From: Prosthecobacter vanneervenii
GTDB lineage: Bacteria > Verrucomicrobiota > Verrucomicrobiia > Verrucomicrobiales > Verrucomicrobiaceae
Assembly: GCF_014203095.1 (NCBI RefSeq)
Contig: NZ_JACHIG010000001.1
Span: forward strand, 1,302,001 to 1,366,000
DNA: 64,000 nt
Reading direction: 5' to 3'
A program made the translations under genes and the position numbers. Shown here one piece after another: positions 57,375 through 64,000 of the stretch. The notes under the pieces are model-generated. The model was given only the letters and a program-made list of their open reading frames with translations, searched no databases and had not been told where the DNA came from. Each line of letters begins with the position of its first letter. The stretch's first letter is position 1.

Positions 57375-58343
57375 TCAGGGGCCGACGACCATTCCTTTGG
57401 TGATGATGCCCATGGTCGAGAGTAGGGGGGCACCGCGACGGCTGTTGATCTCAGGCGCGGGGGGTGGGCCGTGCTTTTTGCGGATGAAGGCGCGGAGCTT
57501 TTCAAAGTCTTCCATTTTGACGGCGCTGCAGCCTCTGAGGGAGAGGGTGTCGAGGTTGCCAAGCTGGAAGAGGGGGCTGATGTCGTCGAGACTGGTGCAG
57601 TATTCGAGGGTGAGGAATTCGAGCTTGCTGAGGTGTGCGATGCCTTTGAGCGCTTTGGGGCCGCTGAGGCTGCCGCATGCATCGAGATGCAGTCCTTTGA
57701 GCGCGGTGAGCATGTAGAGGAAGTCGGTGTCCTGCAGGGTCTGCAGGCCATGGAGGCTGAGCAGGGTGAGCTTGGTGAGACCGGCGACGGCACTCTGGAC
57801 GTCGGCGGTGAGGAGCCCTGGGCAGCCCGTGAGGGAGAGCGTTCTGAGCGTGGGCGTTTGCGCAACTGTCTTGAGCGCGGCCCCCTGCAGGCTGCCACAG
57901 GCGGTGATGCGGAGACTTTCGAGCTTGGGGAGCCCGGCGAGGGCGGAGAGATCTGGCAGGGAGTCGAGCTGAGAGAGGCTGAGGTCGGTGAGGGATTTGA
58001 GGTCGGTGAGGGCGCTGAGGTCCGTGAGCTGGGTGAAGTCGCTGAGCGTGATCCTTTGCACTTTGAGGACCTGGAGGGCCTCGCGCACGGGGGAGAGATC
58101 CTGCCAGGTGGAGGCCAGGCTGCCCTTCCTGGCACTGGCATGATGGATTGAGTCCTGGTATTCGAAGCCGTTTCTCTTGAGCAGGTCTGCTGTGAGGGAG
58201 GCGGTGAGGCTGCCGGAGGGCTTGGCCTGCAGCACGCGGCTGTGGCCGAGGAGCGGCGCGAGGGCGGCTCCGAGCAGGTGCCGCCGGGTGGCGCGGTACG
58301 GTGGCTGCCTGGGGACTGCGGGGGTGGGGTGCGGGGCGGACAT
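57375..58343 (-). CDS. Secreted leucine-rich-repeat protein
   Basis: The product has 322 residues from the ATG at 58343; frames beyond read through the minisatellite. The N-terminus RATRRHLLGAALAPLL has a twin-arginine-like pair and hydrophobic stretch, perhaps a Tat or Sec signal. From about residue 80 there are regular LRR units with the cysteine-bearing consensus LESLRITACGSLQG, LRTLSLTGCPGLLT, LKGLHLDACGSLSG, LDTLSLRGCSAV. The repeats are 24-27 residues with a Cys-Gly turn, like the RI-type or cysteine-containing LRRs. Partners are not known. A minisatellite lies 130-300 bp upstream. Confidence 0.8.
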   Translation of the reverse strand: MSAPHPTPAVPRQPPYRATRRHLLGAALAPLLGHSRVLQAKPSGSLTASLTADLLKRNGFEYQDSIHHASARKGSLASTWQDLSPVREALQVLKVQRITLSDFTQLTDLSALTDLKSLTDLSLSQLDSLPDLSALAGLPKLESLRITACGSLQGAALKTVAQTPTLRTLSLTGCPGLLTADVQSAVAGLTKLTLLSLHGLQTLQDTDFLYMLTALKGLHLDACGSLSGPKALKGIAHLSKLEFLTLEYCTSLDDISPLFQLGNLDTLSLRGCSAVKMEDFEKLRAFIRKKHGPPPAPEINSRRGAPLLSTMGIITKGMVVGP

Positions 58344-58469
58344 GGCGCTGAGAGTGGAGTGGGCTGCGTGGCTGCGGTTTGTCTTAGGCGGATGCTGCGG
58401 GGTTTGGCAAGGGCTAACCTCAGCCTGCTGAGAAATGTGTGTAATGCGGGGGCTGAGATCGGATGGGGC

Positions 58470-58640
58470 TCGATGCTCGATGCTCGATGCTCGGTGCTCG
58501 ATGCTCGATGCTCGGTGCTCGGTGCTCGGTGCTCGGTGCTCGGTGCTCGGTGCTCGGTGCTCGGTGCTCGGTGCTCGGTGCTCGGTGCGAGGAAGAGGAA
58601 GAGGAAGAGGAAGAGGAAGAGGAAGAGGAAGAGGAAGATG
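58470..58640. repeat. Heptamer minisatellite (GGTGCTC/GATGCTC) joined to GAGGAA repeats
   Basis: About 16 consecutive copies of the heptamers GATGCTC and GGTGCTC end at about 58588 and are followed by about seven copies of the hexamer GAAGAG. It lies upstream of the LRR gene start at 58343. The frames that appear open here are artefacts of low complexity. The gap 58344-58836 has no other gene. Confidence 0.95.
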
Positions 58641-58836
58641 GGGCTGATGCGGGACTCGTGGATGATGGCGGGGCGGAGGGATCGAGGACAACCGAGCGCA
58701 GCGAGATAGACGACCGTAGGGAGCCCGTAGGGTGAACGTATTGAATCAACTTCGAGTTCGAGTAGGAGGACGAGGTCTGGATGCTGTGGGGCGCGCGGGG
58801 GTGTTGGGATGGATGGCGTGACTGGGCGCGGTGCAG

Positions 58837-59034
58837 TCAGCGTTTGCCGAAGAGGCGGTGGTAGAGGACGAGCTGGTAGTAGCCGAGGGGGATGCCGAGG
58901 AGGGCGCTGAGCAGGATGAGGAGCAGAGACGACGCTCCGCCCAGCCCGAGCCAGGGGGCGGCCACGCTGCCGAGCAGCACGCCCTGCGCGGGGCCGCAGA
59001 TGAGGCAGTCGAAGGAAGCGTGGAGAGAGGGCAC
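58837..59034 (-). CDS. Small membrane protein
   Basis: The 65-residue product contains one or two hydrophobic segments (GVLLGSVAAPWLGLGGASSL and LLLILLSALLGIPLGYYQLV) with a short Cys-bearing N-terminus (CLICGPAQG) and a basic end (YHRLFGKR). It lies downstream of the TM protein at 59103 on the same strand. No family is recognised. Probability of being a gene is moderate because the region is repeat-rich. Confidence 0.5.
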   Translation of the reverse strand: MPSLHASFDCLICGPAQGVLLGSVAAPWLGLGGASSLLLILLSALLGIPLGYYQLVLYHRLFGKR

Positions 59035-59102
59035 GGGGAGTGGTGGTGGGCTTACTGCTGGGGTGGGGGGCCTCGGGGGTGCTTTGACCTCATGGTGCTG
59101 GA

Positions 59103-59678
59103 TCAGGTGCGAATGATGAATTCGTAATGGATGCCCCGGAGGGTGTCGATGACATCGAAGACTTGCCTTTCCGGTGTGTCCGGGATGTGGATGTAGTGAG
59201 CTTTGGGTGCGGTTTCGTCGAAGTAGAGGTCTGCCGGGAGGCAGTCTTTGAATATGCTCATGTCTGATATGAAGTAGTCGTAACCGTGGCCGGGCCGCCA
59301 GGTGCGGCCACGGCCGATGAGGGCCTGCACGTGCGGGACGTCCTCGGGGGAGAAGCTGCGGATTTTGACGGTGACGCCGTCGCCATTGAAGTTGATGATC
59401 CTGTGGGCTTCGAAGACACGGTGGAGGGAGGCGGGCCAGCCTTGCCCCACCAGCCAGGCGCGTTCGCTTTTGTCCGAGGTGAGATCGGTGACGCCGATGT
59501 CAATTTTGAAAGTCTGGTAGATGATCAACAACACCAGCAGGCCGAAGCAGAGTAGCGTGCCACACCCGATGAAGAGGGCGCGGCGAAGACAGCCTCTGCG
59601 CCGCTGCGGCGGAGGAGTGGCTGGCTGCGGGGGGACTGGCTGTGTTTCCGGCGCTGAAGGATCGGGTGGCTGTGACAT
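59103..59678 (-). CDS. Single-pass membrane protein with extracytoplasmic domain
   Basis: This 191-residue protein has a Pro-rich cytoplasmic start (PPQPATPPPQRRRGCLRRA), one membrane helix (LFIGCGTLLCFGLLVLLIIY, about 34-53), then a 135-residue extracytoplasmic domain with SERAWLVGQGWPASLHRVFEAH and YDYFISDMSIFKDCLPADLY. No family is known to me. Only 68 bp separates it from the small membrane protein downstream, so they may be co-transcribed. Confidence 0.6.
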   Translation of the reverse strand: MSQPPDPSAPETQPVPPQPATPPPQRRRGCLRRALFIGCGTLLCFGLLVLLIIYQTFKIDIGVTDLTSDKSERAWLVGQGWPASLHRVFEAHRIINFNGDGVTVKIRSFSPEDVPHVQALIGRGRTWRPGHGYDYFISDMSIFKDCLPADLYFDETAPKAHYIHIPDTPERQVFDVIDTLRGIHYEFIIRT

Positions 59679-59813
59679 GGGATGGTGAAGAGTTTAGGGA
59701 AGGCGGGAAGACGTGTCGATGATTTTGCTCTGGCATGCGGCGTAGCATTGACGCATCCCTATGACGGGTGTGTGATTGAGAGGTCGTCGATCCCTTGAGC
59801 CACACACGCTGCC

Positions 59814-60437
59814 ATGCCTGCTGATTTTGGAGTTTTTGCCCCGGTGTTTGCGTCTGCACATGGCTACTTGGCTCTGCTGCACCTGAACTCACCGGACTGT
59901 GCGAATGAGGTGCGCCTGGTGCGTGAGTGTGCGGCGGCGGATGTGGCGGGCGCGGATCTGCTGGGCCTGCTGGGGGAGTTTAACTGGCGGCCGACTCTGG
60001 TGGCTGCGGTGGCGGCGCTGTCTCTGCCGCATGATGCCCGTGTGGTGGGGGAGCTGTGGCGGCAGTTTGATGCGGGGAGCTGGGTCTCGCCGCAGATCGC
60101 GGTGGTGCTTTCAAGGGTGGATCCGGAGTTTCTGGAGGGGGCGCGGCGGCGGCTGGAGTCGGGCTGCCCGCTGGATGCGCGGGAGCTGCTGTCGCTGAGC
60201 ATGGCGGAGAGGCACTCTGCGGCAGGGCCTGAGGGCGGGGCGATGCGCTCGGCAAAGGCGGCGGCGGCTCTGCAGGCGGTGGTCTCCGGCCTGGAGCCTG
60301 TGCCTGAGTGGCTGCCTGCGGTGCTGGCTTCTGCTGAACATCAGGCTCTGGTATCTTCTGATATGGATTCGGGAGGAAATATAGCCCTGCGGTGGCGCCA
60401 GAGACTGGACCTTGTGGAGCAGCTGATGAGGGGCTGA
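59814..60437 (+). CDS. Helical hypothetical protein, HEAT-like
   Basis: This 207-residue soluble product has paired helices with LVAAVAALSLPHDARVVGEL and VVSGLEPVPEWLPAVLASAEHQ. The layout resembles short HEAT/ARM-like solenoids. No catalytic motif, signal or membrane segment is visible. It is divergent from the membrane protein at 59103, with no conserved partner. Function unknown. Confidence 0.55.
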   Translation: MPADFGVFAPVFASAHGYLALLHLNSPDCANEVRLVRECAAADVAGADLLGLLGEFNWRPTLVAAVAALSLPHDARVVGELWRQFDAGSWVSPQIAVVLSRVDPEFLEGARRRLESGCPLDARELLSLSMAERHSAAGPEGGAMRSAKAAAALQAVVSGLEPVPEWLPAVLASAEHQALVSSDMDSGGNIALRWRQRLDLVEQLMRG

Positions 60438-61016
60438 GCCTGGAGGGGGCGGTGATGTGGAGTGGAATTTTTTAATTTTTTTCGTATCCGTTAAGGCCTG
60501 CGCAGCCGAAAGGGGGGCTTTGGAATGAGGGGATGCGACGGGGATGCCAGGCAGGGCTGGGAGGATGGATTCCAGGGACGCGCGCAGCGCATCCCTACCA
60601 GCCGGCATGGGGTGCTGCTGGTGCTTGAGGGGTTTTTGGGTGATGAGTGGGCGCTGGGTGGTGCGGGCCGCACAGGGGACTGTGCGGACCACTCTGGGGC
60701 GCTGCGGCCGGGGGCAGACGGGGCCGTTGAGGAGGGGCAAGACGAAGGATCTTGTGCCGATTGTGTGAGAGGGGCGGTGGCGTGGGGTGTGGCCGGGCTA
60801 CAGGTGGGATAAGGGCGCTGCGTGTGGCGGGGTGCTGCGGACTCGGAGATCCGCGCTCCTGGGTCGCCGGGGCGGGGCAGTGCGATTCTGCTTGATTGTG
60901 GCGTTTTGGGCCCAATGAGGGGGCTGTGGCGGGGTGGAAGGGTGCGGTGTTTTTTCCTGGCGGGTGCCTGGGTGCGGCTTTCTACCAGCTTCGATGTTTT
61001 AATACCATAACAGGCT
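60438..61016. other. Intergenic 579 bp with diverged repeat pieces
   Basis: Fragments such as GCGCTGGGTGGTGCGGGCC and CTGCGGACTCGGAGATCCGCGCT resemble the R-family element. ATACCATAACAGGCTATGA lies right before the ATG at 61017. No supported gene. Confidence 0.5.
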
Positions 61017-61802
61017 ATGATGATGGATGCGGAGTTTTCTGGGAGCGCCGGGATGGCGGGCGGCGGTGCGGCGAGAGTGCGCAGGCGCAGGAAGGAAGCT
61101 GATGGGAGATGGCAGATGGGTGATGGGGGGACGCCGGTGAGCGCGGAGATCGTGGGTGTGGCGGGGCCGGGAGGTTCTGGGGATGCGAGGGCTGCGGGTG
61201 TGGCGAGGGCGCTGAGGGAGGAAGAGGAAGAGCGGGAGAAGGATGCCGTGGCGATGATGGCTGCTGAGGAGGTGGTGGTGGAGCTGCATGTGCGCCAGGG
61301 GAGGTCGCTGGCGGAGGTGGCGCGGGTGCTGGGGGTGGATGCGGCGGGGATGCAGGGGCTGTGGCGCAGGGCGCAGTCGCATCTGGCGGAGCTGGCGCCG
61401 AAGGAGGAGGCGGATTTTACGGCGATGCGGGAGCAGATCTGCGCGGCGCTGTGGGAGACGGTGGCGTGCACGTTTCCGAAGGTGCCTCTGCCTGCGGGCA
61501 AGGAGCAGTCGCTCCGAATGGGGGCGGATGGTCAGCTGGAGCTGCCGCTGCGGTTTTCTCTGCCGCCGGCGCCGGTGCTGGCTGCGGAGCCGCCTTCAGC
61601 GCCGATGCTGACGGTGCGGCTGCGGGCGCTGGATCAGCTGGCAAAGCTGTATGATGTGGGGCTGGCCCGCGGGGCGTCGGGGGCTGAGGCGGAGTCGGAT
61701 GAAAAGCCGTATGCGACGCCGCCGGAGATCGCGGAGGCGGTGCGGCTGCGGCTGCTGGAGATGCATGGTCGCAGGGGGGATGGGACGAGGGTTGGAAGAT
61801 GA
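61017..61802 (+). CDS. HTH-containing protein, possibly terminase-small-subunit-like
   Basis: The 261-residue product is rich in Glu, Arg and Ala; start codons at 61017 and 61020 are both possible. The middle has VVVELHVRQGRSLAEVARVL then GVDAAGMQGLWRRAQ, a helix-turn-helix of sigma-region-4 or terminase-small-subunit type. The C-terminus (TPPEIAEAVRLRLLEMHGRR) is helical. Location near a phage-like ATACCA motif fits a phage-derived gene, but no large subunit is present. It could equally be a cellular regulator. Codon use is typical of the region. Confidence 0.5.
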   Translation: MMMDAEFSGSAGMAGGGAARVRRRRKEADGRWQMGDGGTPVSAEIVGVAGPGGSGDARAAGVARALREEEEEREKDAVAMMAAEEVVVELHVRQGRSLAEVARVLGVDAAGMQGLWRRAQSHLAELAPKEEADFTAMREQICAALWETVACTFPKVPLPAGKEQSLRMGADGQLELPLRFSLPPAPVLAAEPPSAPMLTVRLRALDQLAKLYDVGLARGASGAEAESDEKPYATPPEIAEAVRLRLLEMHGRRGDGTRVGR

Positions 61803-62028
61803 AAGATGAAAGATGAAAATGGTAAACTGGGGCTGAGGGTGGAGGTGGAGTGGCTGGGTGGGGCGAGGGCGCTGGGTGGGGTGGTGTTTGATACCACCAT
61901 GTGCTGTAAACCGGTCTGCAGATGCCCGCAGGCAGCTTCAGGGAGGACTGGGCGTGGCAGAGGATCCCACGGTCTCTCCTGCGCTCTTTCAGAGCGCGAC
62001 CTTGAGGAGCATGCTGCTGGTCCAAATA

Positions 62029-62074
62029 CCCAGGGCTGGCGCCCTGGGCTGACTCCTGCGGGCCTTTGGCCCGC
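62029..62074. repeat. S-family hairpin pair
   Basis: Two perfect stems sit 9 bp apart: CCCAGGGC-TGGC-GCCCTGGG (62029-62048) and GCGGGCC-TTT-GGCCCGC (62058-62074). This looks like a dispersed extragenic palindrome and fills part of the 61803-62178 gap. A run of AAAGATG at 61798 precedes it. Confidence 0.75.
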
Positions 62075-62178
62075 GATGCAGAGCCTTGGCGAGCGGTGCT
62101 TAGCGCATGGACGCAGTCACACTGCAGCTCTGCTTTTGACTCTTCATGATCTTGGCGTGCGGCTATGTGCCTGCGCTG

Positions 62179-63174
62179 CTACTCGGCGGATTGGTAGAGG
62201 CCGCGGGCGTGTTCTTCGAGGAAGGGACGGACGAAGTCGGTCTTGATGGCGAAGGTGAACTGGGAGAGTTCGGGATTGAGGCCGCCCAGGCCAAAGGTCA
62301 GGATGCCGATGATGCGGCCGTCTGTGGTGATGACGGGGCCGCCGCTGTTGCCGTGATTGGAGCGGATGTCGAGCTGGAGGACCTCGTTTTTTTTGAAGAT
62401 GCGATGGGTGGAGCTGATGGCGCCTTTGACATAGGTGGCGCTGGCTTCGGCAAAGATGGGGTAGCCGATCATGATGACTTCTTCGAGCTCGCGGCATTCG
62501 GAGCTGCGGCCGATGGGGAGGATTTCGTGGTCGGTGAATTGGACGCGCAGGAGGGCGACGTCGGGCACCTTTTGGTCGGCAATGAGGGTGGCGGGGTGTA
62601 AGCTGGCGTCTTCTTCGAGCTGGACCTCGATGCTGGTGGCGCCTTCGATGACGTGGTGGTTGGTGAGGATGAGGCCGGGGCCGATGAAGGCGCCGCTGCC
62701 GTGGGCGCTGCCGTCGGGGAGTTTGATGAGGACTTTGACGACGGCTTTTTTCCAGAGGGCGGCTTTGTCTGCGAGGGTGCCGCCGGGGATGTCGGCGGGA
62801 TTGGCGCCGGCGGGGGGCTGGTTTTTAAAGGTGATGTAGCCGCGGAGCTGGGGCGGGAGGATGCTTTTGGCCTGGTCTTCGGGGGGGACGATGGCGAGGG
62901 GGCGGCCGATGATGCCGTGATCCCACCCGAGCTGGAGGAACTGGAGCTGGCTGGCTTTGAGGGTGTCTGCCTGGATGCCGAGGGGGGCGAGGACGGCGCT
63001 GAGGCGGCGGCTGATGGCGTTGTTTTTATAATGAAACTGCCGGTAGGTGGGGGCGGCCTGCCGGGCCATGGTGTGGCCGAGGAGGTACCACTCGCCGTGG
63101 GGATGGGGGACGGGATCGGCTGCGAGCACGGGGTGGGTGAGGGTGAGCAGCAGGGCGAGGAGGAGGTGTTTCAA
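62179..63174 (-). CDS. Secreted trypsin-like serine protease (HtrA/S1C-like)
   Basis: The 331-residue product has a Sec signal (KHLLLALLLTLTHPVLAAD). Residues about 140-315 contain a trypsin fold with the full catalytic triad: His174 in LTNHHVIEG, Asp205 in DVALLRV, Ser277 in GNSGGPVI. No PDZ domain follows. Residues 20-135 are an unidentified N-terminal domain. It therefore resembles DegP/HtrA proteases without PDZ, likely acting in the periplasm or outside. Monocistronic; convergent with the HTH protein gene. Confidence 0.88.
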   Translation of the reverse strand: MKHLLLALLLTLTHPVLAADPVPHPHGEWYLLGHTMARQAAPTYRQFHYKNNAISRRLSAVLAPLGIQADTLKASQLQFLQLGWDHGIIGRPLAIVPPEDQAKSILPPQLRGYITFKNQPPAGANPADIPGGTLADKAALWKKAVVKVLIKLPDGSAHGSGAFIGPGLILTNHHVIEGATSIEVQLEEDASLHPATLIADQKVPDVALLRVQFTDHEILPIGRSSECRELEEVIMIGYPIFAEASATYVKGAISSTHRIFKKNEVLQLDIRSNHGNSGGPVITTDGRIIGILTFGLGGLNPELSQFTFAIKTDFVRPFLEEHARGLYQSAE

Positions 63175-63374
63175 GTTTGAGGTTTGAAGTTTAAAGTTGG
63201 GGGAGCGAGGGGGAGGCGGAGGATTTATGATTTATGATTTGTGATTTATGATTTGGGGGCGGGTGAGGAAGAGGAAGAGTCCGATGCCGCGTGCGTGTGA
63301 TGCGGGGGTGCGGGAGGTGGCGGCGCGGGTGGGTCGAGGACGAGGACGAGGACGAGGAGGAGGAGGAGTGGGGG

Positions 63375-64000
63375 TTACTGTTTGACAGGGGTGAGGGTGA
63401 TGATGATGAGGCGGAGGTGACGGGTGGGGTGGGGGTCGGGGCTGAAGACGTCGTAGAGGACGGTGTAGCCGGGGATGTCGCGCCGGGTGTAGGGGGTGGA
63501 TTTGTCGTTGGCGACGGCGTCTTTGAGGGTGTGGAGGATGGTGGTGGCGGCGATGACGTCTGGGAGGGCGGCGCAGATGTCGGGATGGTAGGTGTCGAGG
63601 ATGTGGCGGAGGGCGGTGTATTCGGCCTGGCTGCTGGGGAGGAGGGGCTGGTCGGGGCCGGTGGATTCGAGGTAGAGGCAGGCCTGGGCGATGAGGGTGT
63701 GGGTGTGGGACTGGTCGTGGAGGGTGAGGAGGGCGGGGGCGGTGTCTGTGCTGGTGTCGGCAAGGGTTTCGGAGCTGGGGGGGGTGCCGGTGGCGGGGGG
63801 CGGGGCGATGATGCGGAGGCGGGAGTCGATGGTGGGGGCCTCGGGGAGGGTGGGGAGGGTGATGCTGTCTGCGAGGTCGGCGGCGCTGGGGCTGGGTACG
63901 GGGAGGCTGGCCTGGTCTGCAAGGATGGCGGCGGAGGTCTTGAGGAGGGGGGCGAGGGTGGCGAGGAGGTTCTGGACGGGGATGGAGGTGTAGGCGCGGG
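63375..64000 (-). CDS. Unrecognised protein, 5' end cut by the window
   Basis: An open frame from the window end runs to a TAA at 63375-63377 (208 residues visible, no start in the window). It reads AYTSIPVQNLLATLAPLLKT, LIAQACLYLESTGPDQPLLP and YTALRHILDTYHPDICAALP, ending YDVFSPDPHPTRHLRLIIIT. The Pro-rich start of the visible part is a spacer. The last 90 residues look like a compact domain of unknown family. Codon use and absence of stops over 600 bp support it as coding. A short AGGACGAGGACG run follows. Confidence 0.6.
   Translation of the reverse strand, partial: RAYTSIPVQNLLATLAPLLKTSAAILADQASLPVPSPSAADLADSITLPTLPEAPTIDSRLRIIAPPPATGTPPSSETLADTSTDTAPALLTLHDQSHTHTLIAQACLYLESTGPDQPLLPSSQAEYTALRHILDTYHPDICAALPDVIAATTILHTLKDAVANDKSTPYTRRDIPGYTVLYDVFSPDPHPTRHLRLIIITLTPVKQ

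Noticed and set aside
58435-58749. Frames of repeated CSMLDAR, CSVLGAR, EEEE or SSSS peptides
   Set aside because: Products of the heptamer and hexamer minisatellite.

Overview
The window is GC-rich Gram-negative DNA with no rRNA, tRNA or phylogenetic marker gene. The gene content (lipoproteins, an H-NOX with HNOBA-type hybrid kinase, leucine-rich-repeat proteins, a PA14-like membrane protein, many large secreted hypotheticals and abundant palindromic intergenic repeats) would fit a Verrucomicrobiota bacterium, possibly Prosthecobacter-like. That assignment is inference.

Layout. 0-6.7 kb: a DUF2235 lipoprotein, two NarL/LuxR-type response regulators, a small protein with a C-terminal CxxC...CxxC module, a HAD-fold phosphatase and an acyltransferase-3 membrane protein. 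6.9-10.3 kb: a tight three-gene operon ending in a KGGVGR (MinD/ParA-like) ATPase with TPRs, preceded by two unrecognised proteins; it is a candidate conflict system. 10.4-16.2 kb: alpha/beta hydrolase, LOG-family protein, an orphan polyamine-binding protein and two hypotheticals. 16.4-21.9 kb: H-NOX heme sensor overlapping by ATGA a 1643-residue HNOBA-PAS-GAF-PAS3-GAF-HisKA-HATPase-REC-HPt kinase. A TGGGTTAACCCA-like palindrome lies upstream of this operon and of three other signalling loci at 3.3, 4.5 and 5.1 kb, suggesting one regulon.

22-34 kb: an Ala/Lys/Glu-rich secreted protein, a SnoaL-like protein, a PA14-like membrane protein, and a secreted pair (a 1013-residue protein with a TolA-like helix, and a zinc-phospholipase-C-like protein with a predicted beta-barrel). 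34.1-35.4 kb is a gene-free array of palindromic repeats. 35.4-41.4 kb is a restriction/toxin region: an mrr gene broken by one in-frame TAG, a second Mrr-type nuclease with an EVE/PUA-like N-terminus, a small membrane protein, a kinase-fold protein and a RES/Xre toxin-antitoxin pair. 41.6-47.6 kb is a phage- or island-like module: ribbon-helix-helix regulators with palindromic operators, several small ORFs, a DUF1376 protein and a DnaC-like helicase loader, with no integrase or structural genes.

47.6-53.8 kb: an SNase-like protein divergent from a TIR-NB-ARC-TPR (bacterial NLR) protein, a four-helix GAF-like membrane protein and another hypothetical with its own operator. 54-64 kb: secreted or membrane hypotheticals, a leucine-rich-repeat protein preceded by a heptamer minisatellite, an HTH protein, a secreted trypsin-like protease, and a hypothetical cut by the window end. 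At least four palindromic repeat families and several short tandem repeats occupy the gaps.
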